NCBI GenBank assembly: GCA_038240075.1
Contig: JBBSEC010000064.1
Coordinates: 1 to 26,447 of the forward strand
Reading direction: 5' to 3'
From: DATBAK01 sp038240075
Lineage (GTDB): Bacteria > Actinomycetota > Acidimicrobiia > IMCC26256 > PALSA-610
DNA length: 26,447 nucleotides
The notes under the pieces are model-generated. The model did not search any database, was not told the origin of the DNA, and saw only the letters and a program-made list of their open reading frames with translations. Below are positions 16,727 to 24,045 of the stretch, piece by piece. The translations under genes and the position numbers were made by a program. Each line of letters starts with the position of its first letter. Position 1 is the first letter of the stretch.

Positions 16727-17017
16727 GTGGAGACGCTGCCCGAAGCGATCGAGCGGCTCAGGGCCAAGGGGTTCCTCAGCGACTTCTCCGCCGTCGCCGG
16801 CGGGCAGCTGCGCTGCGAGCAGTGCGGCTCGGAGTTCGACCCTGCCGCGTTGCACATCGACGAGATCGTGCGCTTCGAGGGCACCTCCGATCCCGGAGAC
16901 GAGAGCATCCTGTTCGCGCTCTCGGGCCCGTGCGGCCACGCCGGTCTCTACAGCGCCGCCTACGGCCCGAACGCGACACCCGAAGACGCCGCGGTCGTCG
17001 CCGTCCTCCACCGCTGA
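16727..17017 (+). CDS. Small hypothetical protein with CxxC and CGH motifs
   Basis: 96 residues from a GTG start placed 2 nt after the DUF1269 stop. Cys30-x2-Cys33 ('LRCEQCGSEF') and Cys69-x-His71 ('SGPCGHAGLY') could together form one zinc site. 'EGTSDPGDESILFALSGPCG' separates them. I do not recognise a named family. The tight linkage suggests a job shared with the DUF1269 protein. It is convergent with the Eis-like gene, with a 21-nt gap. Confidence 0.75.
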   Translation: METLPEAIERLRAKGFLSDFSAVAGGQLRCEQCGSEFDPAALHIDEIVRFEGTSDPGDESILFALSGPCGHAGLYSAAYGPNATPEDAAVVAVLHR

Positions 17018-17038
17018 GCACGCGCTCTCGCGCGGTCG

Positions 17039-18238
17039 TTACGAAGGCAGGTAGAAGGTCAGGAGGTCGGCGCGCTGCGGTGGAAACAGCACCTGCATCA
17101 CGTCGGCCTGGTCGCCGAGGAAGGCGTCGGGGAACCGGTCTTCGAGGCCCGCGGCGCCACATCCGAACACGAGGTGCGGCACCGCGTCGGGAGGCAGCCC
17201 CGAACCGCCCTGCGACACGATGATCTGGCGCGGACCGCCCGCGGTGATCGGCCCGACCCGGCCGTTGGCGATCGGCAACGCGAGCTGCGACTCCCAGAAC
17301 GAGAGCTCGACGAGCCGATCGGCCGTGCCGAAGTCTGACTGTTGGAGCCGGCGCTCGAGCTCGGGCCGCAGCGCGGCGAACAGGTTCGCGACATCGGGGA
17401 TGCGCACGTAGTACCAGTCGGGACGCTGCGGAGGGCCGACCAGCGCGGGCAGCCCCGCCACTCCGGGGCGCAGCTCCACCTGCACGTCGCGTGTCGCGTC
17501 GGGCCCGCACGCGGTCGCGATGATCATCGAGACCGCGACCGGATCGCTCGACGCGATCTCCGCGACGAGCACCGGATCGTTGCCGACAAACGGTGTCGTG
17601 CGCGCGCACGCGACGATCTCGTGGCGGCGGGTGGCGACGAGCTGCTGGGTGCCCTCGCGCTCGACGAGCCAGCGCCAGGTCTCGTCGCTGTGCGGCATCG
17701 ACACGTCGAAGTGCCGTTGGCCGCGCTCCTGCAGGCCGGCCATCTCCGGGATGTCGCTGTCGCTCGCGAGCCGCACGTCGACTTCGTGATCCATCTCCGG
17801 AGGGGTCTCCACCGCGGCGTACGGATGCATCGAGATCGCGTAGACGTAGCCGAAGCGCCGGTAGAAGTACGGAATCCCGATCATCACCTGCGCGACATGG
17901 CCGCGCAGCCGGGAACGTTCGTGGCACCACTGCATCAGCGCGCGGACGTAGCCGCGGTGCTCGTAGTCCTGGCGGGCCGCGACCAGCTCGACCTGGCCGA
18001 CGGGCAGCACGGTGTCGCCGACCACGAGGGTCTCCTCGAGCAGCGTCGCCGTGGCGATCGCGCGACCGTTCTGTGCGACGACCGCGGTCCCCTCGATGCC
18101 GCTGCCCTCGCCCTCGACGACGAGCTGCAGGTCGAACGCGTCTTCCGGCACGCCACGGTCGCCGAGCAGCGCGTAGAGGTCTTCGAGGTCGCGCGGCTCG
18201 GCGGTCCGGAGGATCGCGCCGTCGGGCAGCGTGCTCAT
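17039..18238 (-). CDS. Eis-like GNAT-family N-acetyltransferase
   Basis: 399 residues, the normal size of Eis proteins (two GNAT domains and an SCP2-like C-terminal domain). The N-terminal GNAT domain has the acetyl-CoA loop 'YEHRGYVRALM' (92-102) after 'VGQVELVAARQD', and 'GIPYFYRRFGY' (121-131). The C-terminus ends at 'LTFYLPS', consistent with the Eis family using its carboxyl terminus in catalysis. In mycobacteria Eis acetylates aminoglycosides and host proteins; what this homologue acetylates is unknown. Its ATG overlaps the stop of the VOC gene as ATGA, so the two are translationally coupled. Confidence 0.88.
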   Translation of the reverse strand: MSTLPDGAILRTAEPRDLEDLYALLGDRGVPEDAFDLQLVVEGEGSGIEGTAVVAQNGRAIATATLLEETLVVGDTVLPVGQVELVAARQDYEHRGYVRALMQWCHERSRLRGHVAQVMIGIPYFYRRFGYVYAISMHPYAAVETPPEMDHEVDVRLASDSDIPEMAGLQERGQRHFDVSMPHSDETWRWLVEREGTQQLVATRRHEIVACARTTPFVGNDPVLVAEIASSDPVAVSMIIATACGPDATRDVQVELRPGVAGLPALVGPPQRPDWYYVRIPDVANLFAALRPELERRLQQSDFGTADRLVELSFWESQLALPIANGRVGPITAGGPRQIIVSQGGSGLPPDAVPHLVFGCGAAGLEDRFPDAFLGDQADVMQVLFPPQRADLLTFYLPS

Positions 18239-19053
18239 GCCGCGGACCTGTCGTCGTTCGCGTGCAGTCGAAGCCGCACGCCGAGGTTGGCGGCCGGCGC
18301 GACCTCCCACACCCCATCGCCGACCGCGACCGCGTCGGGTACCGCCTCTGGGTGGTCGAGTGCGACCTCGAGATGGTGCACGCGTCCGGGTCGGGAGCCC
18401 ATCCACTCGACGAGCTCGGGATGGCGGGGGTGCACGAGGCAGATGCTCGCGGCGCCGGGCCAGCCGAGATCGACCGAATCGTCGGTGGTCTGTCCGCGTG
18501 TCCCGCCGAGCGTGTGCTCGAACAAGCCGACCGCGGCGTCGAGGTCGGCGACGAGATGCACGATCCGCACGAGCGACGTCGGACCGGCGAGGCGCGGCGG
18601 CGGCAGCTCGAACTGTAGTGGGTGGTCGAACCCAGGCGTCTGCGCGAGCTGGACGACGATCCCGTGCGACTGCTTCGGATGCAGAAACGCCTCCTTCCAC
18701 TGTTCGTTCGCCGTGTTCACTCTTACCGGCGGACAGCCGGCCGCGGTGACGGCCGCGATCGCGGCGTGGATGTCGGGGACCTTGAACGTCACGTGGTGCG
18801 GGCCCGGGCCGGTGCGGTCGAGGAAGCGGCGCAGGAAGTCGTCCTGTTCGACGTTGGCCGGCTCGAGCATCTCGATGGTCATCCCGTTGGCGAACCGCAA
18901 CTGGCCCCAGTAGAAGCCGGGGTCGTACATGCCCGCGACCCACTCCCCGCCGAGGTCGCCGCGGTACCGCACGAAGTTGTCGAGCGCGTGCTCGGATGCG
19001 ATGGCGATGTGGTCAAGGACTGCCGGCCCCGGAATCTCGATGCGGTCATTCAC
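18235..19053 (-). CDS. VOC (glyoxalase-fold) family protein
   Basis: 272 residues with two glyoxalase-like modules. The first has His15 ('LDHIAIAS'), Glu61 ('MTIEMLEP') and His87 ('GPHHVTFKV'), three of the usual metal ligands. The position where a fourth Glu is normal reads 'IVVQLAQ', so that ligand may be Gln. The second module ('LVRIVHLVADLDAAVGLFEH', later 'RVHHLEVAL') is similar. Methylmalonyl-CoA epimerase-like or dioxygenase-like chemistry is possible but cannot be chosen. GTG 19053 ('VNDRIEIPGP') is taken because the longer version from 19089 would run over the divergent catalase promoter region. Confidence 0.82.
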   Translation of the reverse strand: MNDRIEIPGPAVLDHIAIASEHALDNFVRYRGDLGGEWVAGMYDPGFYWGQLRFANGMTIEMLEPANVEQDDFLRRFLDRTGPGPHHVTFKVPDIHAAIAAVTAAGCPPVRVNTANEQWKEAFLHPKQSHGIVVQLAQTPGFDHPLQFELPPPRLAGPTSLVRIVHLVADLDAAVGLFEHTLGGTRGQTTDDSVDLGWPGAASICLVHPRHPELVEWMGSRPGRVHHLEVALDHPEAVPDAVAVGDGVWEVAPAANLGVRLRLHANDDRSAA

Positions 19054-19071
19054 AGCCGAACTGTCTCTCGC

Positions 19072-19077
19072 TAGGGT
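19072..19077 (+). promoter_or_regulatory. Candidate -10 box TAGGGT for the catalase gene
   Basis: TAGGGT lies 35 nt before the ATG at 19113, leaving a short leader that contains AGAGG. It is a weaker case than the leaderless sites. Confidence 0.3.
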
Positions 19078-19112
19078 CGCTCGCGGCAAGCCCGCCGGAG
19101 CGAGAGGCTGCG

Positions 19113-20045
19113 ATGAGCACGGAGATGTCCGAGCGGCTGGTCGAGAGCCTCGGCGCCGCCTACGGCGTCCACGCGGGACACCGGGCTGCGCACGCCAAGG
19201 GTGTGCTGTGCGCGGCGACGTTCACCCCGACGGCCGCGGCCGCGAAGCTCAGCCGGGCACCGCACTTCGCCGGTCCCGGAACCTCGGTGCGGGCGCACGT
19301 GCGCTTCTCGAACGGAAGCGGCGATCCCGCGGCGCTCGATGCCGCCCGCGACGGTCGGGGCATGGCCGTGAAGTTCGCGCTCCCTGACGGGTCGACCACC
19401 GATCTCGTCGCGCTCTCGCTCCCGGTCTTCTTCGCGCGGACTCCCGAAGACCTGCTCGAGTTCAACGCGGCCCGGCGACCTGATCCTGCGACGGGAGCAC
19501 CCGATGTCGCGAAGGTGGGGGAATACCTCGGTCGTCATCCGGAGGCCGTGGCCGCCGTGACGGCCGCGATGAGCCACATCATCCCGCAGAGCTACGCGAC
19601 CTTGACTTACCACTCGATTCACGCGTTCGCGTTCACCGACGCGGCCGGTGCGGTGCGCCACGGGCGCTCTCACTTCGTGCCCGCGGCCGGCGAGCACGCG
19701 TTGACCGACGACGAGGCCGCGGCGGTCGCGCCCAACTACCTGCACGACGAGTTGGTCGCGCGGTTGGCACGCGGACCGGTGGTGTTCGCGCTCGAAGTCG
19801 AGGTCGCCGGGGCGGACGATCCGGTCGACGATCCGACCGCGGTGTGGCCCGGCGATCGCGAGCGCGTCGACGCGGGCCGGCTGGAGATCACGGGCCTCGC
19901 GTTCGATCGCGAGCACGACGGCGACATCCTCGTGTTCGATCCGGTGCGGCTTCCCGACGGCATCGCGACGACGAACGACGCCATCCTGCTGGCCCGGAGC
20001 GACGCGTACCGGGTGTCGGTGACGCGTCGCACCTCGGATCAGTGA
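19113..20045 (+). CDS. Small catalase-family haem peroxidase (SrpA-like)
   Basis: 310 residues, much shorter than classical catalases and typical of the SrpA-like group. It has the distal His27 ('AAHAKGVLCAATF'), the 'RFSNGSGDP' block (64-72) near the usual catalytic Asn, and a C-terminal 'ARSDAYRVS' with the proximal haem ligand Tyr299. It should remove peroxides, possibly acting more as a peroxidase than a catalase. No signal peptide is seen, so it is cytoplasmic. The start has AGAGG about 6 nt upstream. It is divergent from the VOC/Eis pair and nearly abuts the convergent TrmO gene. Confidence 0.9.
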   Translation: MSTEMSERLVESLGAAYGVHAGHRAAHAKGVLCAATFTPTAAAAKLSRAPHFAGPGTSVRAHVRFSNGSGDPAALDAARDGRGMAVKFALPDGSTTDLVALSLPVFFARTPEDLLEFNAARRPDPATGAPDVAKVGEYLGRHPEAVAAVTAAMSHIIPQSYATLTYHSIHAFAFTDAAGAVRHGRSHFVPAAGEHALTDDEAAAVAPNYLHDELVARLARGPVVFALEVEVAGADDPVDDPTAVWPGDRERVDAGRLEITGLAFDREHDGDILVFDPVRLPDGIATTNDAILLARSDAYRVSVTRRTSDQ

Positions 20046-20052
20046 CCGGGGC

Positions 20053-20529
20053 TCAGTAGTAGTCCGTCATCAACTCGTGTGACCATGCCGGCTGCGCGAC
20101 GGCCGTGCGGGGCGCGAACTCGCTCATGTACGGCTTGATGTCGAGAACCGGACTGCCGTCGATGGCGTCGAGACCGCGGACGCGCAGCACCGAACCCTCG
20201 ACCGCGATCAGCTCGCACGTCGCGAGACCGAGGCGGTTGCTCCGGAACTTGGCGCGCTGCGCCAGGATGCCGACGGCCGGCCACGCCGGGTTGTCGCGCG
20301 GCACGCGCGCGCCGGTGTGTACCGACGCGGGATCGACGCGATGGAACATGTAGATCACCTCGATATGGCTGAACTCGTCGAGGCCGAGGACGGCGTCTGG
20401 TCCGTACGGCGGTGCGAGCGTGATCGTCGCTTCGACGTCGCCCCAGTCGTCGTCGATCGCCTCGGTGCGCGACGACGCCACGAAGCCGATGGCGCGCATC
20501 GTCCACGTCTCGTCACTGGGCAAGGTCAT
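20053..20529 (-). CDS. TrmO-like tRNA (t6A37) N6-methyltransferase
   Basis: 158 residues, about the size of the single-domain TrmO core. It contains 'IGFVASSR' at the start, 'GLDEFSHIEVIYMFH' in the middle, 'AQRAKFRSNRLGL' in place of the canonical R-P-N-P-I-G-L loop, and 'LRVRGLDAIDGSPVLDIKPY', a near-perfect match to the family signature. TrmO methylates threonylcarbamoyladenosine at position 37 of some tRNAs using S-adenosylmethionine. The altered loop may mark a functional subgroup. Start ATG 20529 has AAGGAG 5 nt upstream and lies inside the preceding gene (17-nt overlap), so it depends on that gene's transcript. Confidence 0.88.
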   Translation of the reverse strand: MTLPSDETWTMRAIGFVASSRTEAIDDDWGDVEATITLAPPYGPDAVLGLDEFSHIEVIYMFHRVDPASVHTGARVPRDNPAWPAVGILAQRAKFRSNRLGLATCELIAVEGSVLRVRGLDAIDGSPVLDIKPYMSEFAPRTAVAQPAWSHELMTDYY

Positions 20530-21088
20530 GCTGCTCCTTGGGGCTCGGTTGGTCGACCGCGCGGGGCGCGGCGTTCGCGAGCCGGATCCCGCTGTATCCG
20601 AGCGTGCTGGTGACGACGAAGTCCCAGAACGGCCACAGATTGGGAAGCACGCGAAGTTGGATCCCGGCCTCGGCATGCAGGCGCAGCAGACCGCCGACGG
20701 CCTCCGCCGGCCCGAGGGGCTCGACCGCGTGGTTCGCGACGAAGGTGTGCGGCATGTCGGGGAGCGCCTCGAAGTCGGCTGCCGGCAGGCGGTACGCGAA
20801 CAGCTCGACGGTGCGGATGCGCTCGAGCCACGTGTACTCGACCGCGTGCACGCGTACGCCTCCGCCCGGCCCGAGGACGCGTTCGACATCGTCACCGGTC
20901 GTGGTGGCCGTGATCCACGCCATGGCCCGCGGGCAGTCGCGCGGAAACCAGTAACCGGGAGCGGTCACGGTGTCGACCGCCCAAACGAACGCCCCGGGAC
21001 GCTGCGCGGTCGCGGCGACGTGCGGGACGAAGCGGGTGATCGTCGGGTCCTCGGAGAAGTGCAAGACGGTTCCGGAGCCGGGTCGCAT
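20513..21088 (-). CDS. Conserved hypothetical protein, DUF6886-like
   Basis: 191 residues. It begins 'MRPGSGTVLHFSEDPTITRF' and has 'FVWAVDTVTAPGYWFPRDCP' followed by an 'RAMAW' segment, which fits my recollection of DUF6886 proteins. No function is known. The Asp-Cys-Pro block and several conserved His and Trp residues suggest an enzyme but prove nothing. ATG 21088 is preferred to 21109 because a TAACCT -10 box ends 7 nt upstream; the longer start would overlap the divergent gene. The TrmO gene starts within its last 17 nt. Confidence 0.75.
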   Translation of the reverse strand: MRPGSGTVLHFSEDPTITRFVPHVAATAQRPGAFVWAVDTVTAPGYWFPRDCPRAMAWITATTTGDDVERVLGPGGGVRVHAVEYTWLERIRTVELFAYRLPAADFEALPDMPHTFVANHAVEPLGPAEAVGGLLRLHAEAGIQLRVLPNLWPFWDFVVTSTLGYSGIRLANAAPRAVDQPSPKEQHDLAQ

Positions 21089-21094
21089 CGCACC

Positions 21095-21100
21095 TAGGTT
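21095..21100 (+). promoter_or_regulatory. -10 box TAGGTT for the PEP-mutase-family gene
   Basis: TAGGTT ends 7 nt before the ATG at 21108. The box is shared almost base for base with the divergent TAACCT, so both promoters probably cannot be melted by two polymerases at once. Confidence 0.5.
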
Positions 21101-21101
21101 A
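21096..21101 (-). promoter_or_regulatory. -10 box TAACCT for the DUF6886-like/TrmO operon
   Basis: TAACCT on the minus strand ends 7 nt before the ATG at 21088. It overlaps the opposite-strand TAGGTT box at 21095-21100 by 5 bp. Confidence 0.5.
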
Positions 21102-21107
21102 TGAACC

Positions 21108-21926
21108 ATGAGCGCTCAGGGAGAGAAGGCCGAACGGTTCCTCGCACTGCACCACGGCACGACGCCGCTCCTCATGCCCAACGCATGGGATGCAGGCACC
21201 GCGGCGTTGTTCGCGTCACTGGGGTTCCACGCGATCGCGACCACGAGCTCGGGGCACGCGGCGACGCTCGGCCGCCTCGATGGCGCGGTCACGCGCGACG
21301 AAGCGCTGGAACACGCGGCGACGATCGTCGCCGCGACCGATGTGCCGGTGAGCTGCGACTTCGAGAACGGCTTCGCCGACGATCCGGCGACCGTCGCCGC
21401 GAACGTGACCCTCGCGGTTGCAACGGGGCTCGCCGGGTGTTCGATCGAGGACTTCAGCGGCGGCGCCGACGACCCGATCTACGAGATCGATCTCGCCGTG
21501 GAACGGGTGGCGGCCGCGGCCGAGGCCGCACACGGTGGCGCGGCGCGCCTCGTGTTGACGGCGCGCGCCGAGAACTATCTGCACGGCCGACCCGATCTCG
21601 CCGACACGATCGCCCGGCTGCAGCGCTTCCAGGCCGCCGGTGCCGACGTGCTCTACGCGCCGGGGCTCACCGACGCCGACGACATTCGCAGCGTGGTCGC
21701 CGCCGTCGATCGGCCCGTGAACGTGATCGCGCTCGCGAGCGCGCCGAGTGTCGCCCGCCTCGGTGAGCTCGGCGTCGCGCGCGTCTCGGTCGGCGGCGCG
21801 TTCGCGTGGGTGGCGTACGGCGCGGTGGCCGCGGCGGCGCACGAGCTGCTCGACGAGGGCACGTACGGCTACTTCACCGTCGCCGGTGTCGGTCGAAGCG
21901 CGGCGCGCGCGGCGTTCGGCGCTTGA
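21108..21926 (+). CDS. Isocitrate lyase / PEP mutase superfamily enzyme
   Basis: 272 residues. The fold signatures are 'MPNAWDAGTAALFASLGF' (23-40), 'ATTSSGHAATLG' (44-55), 'SCDFENGF' (82-89, the Mg-binding acidic cluster), 'CSIEDFSGG' and 'VLTARAENYL'. The K-K-C-G-H loop of true isocitrate lyases is absent, so it belongs with PEP mutase-like enzymes that make or break C-C or P-C bonds of 2-oxo acids (for example oxaloacetate or carboxy-PEP). No phosphonate genes sit nearby, so the substrate is unknown. The start is fixed by the TAGGTT -10 box 7 nt upstream. Confidence 0.88.
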   Translation: MSAQGEKAERFLALHHGTTPLLMPNAWDAGTAALFASLGFHAIATTSSGHAATLGRLDGAVTRDEALEHAATIVAATDVPVSCDFENGFADDPATVAANVTLAVATGLAGCSIEDFSGGADDPIYEIDLAVERVAAAAEAAHGGAARLVLTARAENYLHGRPDLADTIARLQRFQAAGADVLYAPGLTDADDIRSVVAAVDRPVNVIALASAPSVARLGELGVARVSVGGAFAWVAYGAVAAAAHELLDEGTYGYFTVAGVGRSAARAAFGA

Positions 21927-21930
21927 ACCG

Positions 21931-22146
21931 TCAGGCGCCGGAGACCGAGTAGACGATCCCGGTCGCCCAGTCGCCGACGAGCACGGGGTGACCGTAGAGG
22001 ATCACCGGAACCGGGCTCTTCAATCCGGTGACGAACCGACCAACGGTGCCCGTGTAGTTCGCGCCCGACTTCTCGAGGGCCACGCGCAGCACTTTGCCGT
22101 CGTCGGCTGCGAGGCGCGCGGGAACCCGCCGAGACTTCCGCGGCGG
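21931..22146 (-). pseudogene. C-terminal remnant of a secreted sugar/sorbosone dehydrogenase-like beta-propeller protein
   Basis: A minus-strand frame running up from a TGA at 21931-21933 encodes about 60 sensible residues. These include 'ADDGKVLRVALEKSGANYTG' and 'YGHPVLVGDWATGIVY', a pattern like the last blade of PQQ-type sugar or sorbosone dehydrogenases. There is no start codon with a domain behind it: upstream the same frame reaches a TGA at 22147-22149 that ends the FAD-monooxygenase remnant. It is a gene tail without a body. The family name rests on resemblance only. Confidence 0.55.
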
Positions 22147-22523
22147 TCAGCGCTGCCGCCGGACCGTCGAGTTGCGGCCGTCGGCTCCGACCACGATGCG
22201 CGCGGCGAAGTCGGTCGGGTGGCCTTCCGCGTCGTTTGGCGCGCACGCGCGGTGACGCGCCGGGAGTCAACGTGATGTCGGAGATCCCGCGGTGCACCTC
22301 GGTTGCACGCGTCGGGATGACGGAGGTTCATCGAACCGTCGACCTCGGGCACCATGATCGAGACCGGGATCGGGTTCGCCTCGGTGACCTCGGCGGGCAC
22401 GTCGGCGTCGTAGTGGTTCCACGCCGGCGCGACGTGGGCGCCGGGCGCGAGCAACGTCTGCTCGACGCCGAGCTCGCGCGCCCCGTGGACATCCCCCGGA
22501 TCACCCGCCTCTACGATGAGTGC
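22147..22523 (-). pseudogene. Decayed FAD-dependent monooxygenase
   Basis: Recognisable pieces lie in order but in different minus-strand frames. 'IVEAGDPGDVHG' and 'ARELGVEQTLLAPGAHV' through 'EVDGSMNLRHPDACN' come first (down to about 22302). 'HRGISDITLTPGASPRVR' follows in a second frame (about 22294-22241). 'EGHPTDFAARIVVGADGRNS' and 'TVRRQR' come in a third, ending at a TGA at 22147-22149. The 'VVGADGRNSTVRR' block is the classic second FAD-binding motif of aromatic-hydroxylase-type monooxygenases. The first Gly-rich motif, a section after 'DACN' and the whole C-terminal half are missing. This is a gene with at least two frame changes plus deletions, not a single indel. Its 5' remnant underlies the promoter of the DUF2277 gene. 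Confidence 0.78.
22512..22517 (+). promoter_or_regulatory. -10 box TACGAT for a leaderless DUF2277 transcript
   Basis: TACGAT ends 6 nt before the ATG at 22524. It lies within the antisense remnant of the decayed FAD gene. Confidence 0.45.
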
Positions 22524-22802
22524 ATGTGCCGAAACATCACTGAGCTCCGTGGCCTCGAGCCTCCCGCCACCCGCGAAGAGATCGAGGCGGCCGCCCGCCA
22601 GTTCGTCCGCAAGGTCACCGGCGTCGGGAAACCGAACCCGATGATCGCCGGCGCGTTCGACGACGCCGCCCTCGAGATCGCCGACATCACCGAACGGCTC
22701 CTCGGCGCGCTTCCGGCCCGCCGGCAGCCGCCGAAGACGGTGCCGCCGCTGCGACGACCGGAGGTTCGGGCCCGGCTGGGTCTGTCCAACGCCACCACCT
22801 GA
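22524..22802 (+). CDS. DUF2277 family protein
   Basis: 92 residues. It begins with the family hallmark 'MCRNITELRGLEPPATREEI', and the conserved 'QFVRKVTGVGKPN' follows. The function of DUF2277 is unknown. The Met-Cys-Arg-Asn start is highly typical and fixes the ATG at 22524, which also has a -10 box 6 nt upstream. It is convergent with the SCP2/PhyH gene. Confidence 0.9.
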   Translation: MCRNITELRGLEPPATREEIEAAARQFVRKVTGVGKPNPMIAGAFDDAALEIADITERLLGALPARRQPPKTVPPLRRPEVRARLGLSNATT

Positions 22803-22822
22803 CGCTTCCGAACGGCCCGCGC

Positions 22823-24040
22823 TCAGCGCGCCGGAGGTTGCGACACGTTCTTGTACGAGCCTTCGCGGACGGCCGAGATCGACGCGACCGCACGCTTGCG
22901 GGCGACACCCGCGGGCGCGAGCGGCGCGAGACCGAACCCCGTGTACATCACCCGGCGCTCGCGGTCGACGGGTGGTTGGGCCATGTGCAGCGTGCAGCTG
23001 CAATGGACGGTCGCGTCACCGGTTGCCGTCGGTAGGTCGATGATCGGAAGCCCTGACTCCCGGCGCACGAACGCGGGCTGCACGAGCGCGCGGTTCGATC
23101 CGGCGACGACTCGCAGCTGACCTGACCGGTCGTCGGCGCCGGTGACCGAGATGCCGACGGTCAGGCTGCAGCAGTTGTAGGAGTGCATCCCGAGCGAGCA
23201 GTCCTTGTGCCACGGGACGTCGGAGATGCCTTCGACGACGCCGATCGGCTTCACGAGCGCTTCGATGCGGTTGCCGTCCCAGCGGGGCGTATAGGAGTCG
23301 CCGGAGAGGTTCCCGATCCGCGCGAACGCGTCGCTGCCGAGAAGCGCCTCCGTCGCCGAAGAGTGCTCGTGGAAGTGCTGCATCCGCACACACCGGTCGG
23401 CACCGTCGGCGGTCTTCGCCCACCACGAGCGCCCGTCGTTGCGTTGATACGTGGGGAGCGCGCGATCCATGTCGCCGGAGATCTCGTGCATGGTGCCCGG
23501 ATCGAACCAGTTTCGGAGGTGCACGAATCCCGCTTCCGCGAGGAAGTGCCCGATGTCGGTGTCGTCGTCTTCCGGTCCGAACGACCGGTGCAGATCGAGC
23601 GACGCGCCGGCACGGTCGCGAAGGTCGAAGCTGCCGGCGGTGTGCACGGCGCGGTCGTCGATGAGCGAACGCAACACGACCCACCAGTCGAGGAAGTCGC
23701 CCAGGTTTCCGCGGGTCATGTCGAGCGTGCCCGCCGTGACGAAGGTCATCGGCGTCTTGAGGTCGTCGACGATGTCGGCAATATCGGCGTCCGGCAACCT
23801 CACAGACGCGGCGCCGGTGTTGCCGCGCGCGACGGTGATCGTGTCGTCGGCGATCGCGAGGGTCCACGCGCCACTCGGGGTTTCGAACGTGAAGGGCTCG
23901 ACTCCGAGCTCGCGCGCACCTTGGAGCGCGAGGTGGGCGCGAACGGCGGCCAGACCGGGCAGCTCGTCGTCGAAGAACTCGGCGGCCGCGACCGATCGGA
24001 TGTCGGCGTCGGTCCGGGTGCGCAGATCGAGCGAGACCAC
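22823..24040 (-). CDS. Fusion of an SCP2-like lipid-binding domain with a PhyH-type dioxygenase
   Basis: 405 residues. About 25-135 has the strand pattern of sterol-carrier domains ('GAWTLAIADDTITVARG', 'ASVRLPDADIADIVDDL', 'AGTLDMTRGNLGDFLDWW'). About 150-400 is a PhyH oxygenase with 'HFLAEAGFVHLRNWF', proximal His278-x-Asp280 ('PWHKDCSLGMH'), distal His352 ('TLHMAQPP') and Arg362/Arg363 for 2-oxoglutarate. Known background: human SCP2 presents phytanoyl-CoA to PHYH, so a fusion would deliver a lipid substrate to the active site (inference). The start is GTG 24040; GGGA a few bases upstream is a weak ribosome site. Only 5 nt separate it from the stop of the NADH dehydrogenase gene, indicating one operon. 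The SCP2 call is by pattern and less certain than the oxygenase. Confidence 0.85.
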   Translation of the reverse strand: MVSLDLRTRTDADIRSVAAAEFFDDELPGLAAVRAHLALQGARELGVEPFTFETPSGAWTLAIADDTITVARGNTGAASVRLPDADIADIVDDLKTPMTFVTAGTLDMTRGNLGDFLDWWVVLRSLIDDRAVHTAGSFDLRDRAGASLDLHRSFGPEDDDTDIGHFLAEAGFVHLRNWFDPGTMHEISGDMDRALPTYQRNDGRSWWAKTADGADRCVRMQHFHEHSSATEALLGSDAFARIGNLSGDSYTPRWDGNRIEALVKPIGVVEGISDVPWHKDCSLGMHSYNCCSLTVGISVTGADDRSGQLRVVAGSNRALVQPAFVRRESGLPIIDLPTATGDATVHCSCTLHMAQPPVDRERRVMYTGFGLAPLAPAGVARKRAVASISAVREGSYKNVSQPPAR

Positions 24041-24045
24041 GATCC

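Noticed and set aside
22147..22149. In-frame TGA read as selenocysteine or recoding between the two remnants
   Set aside because: The sequence after it is not the C-terminus of an FAD monooxygenase, and other frame changes show the gene is already broken.
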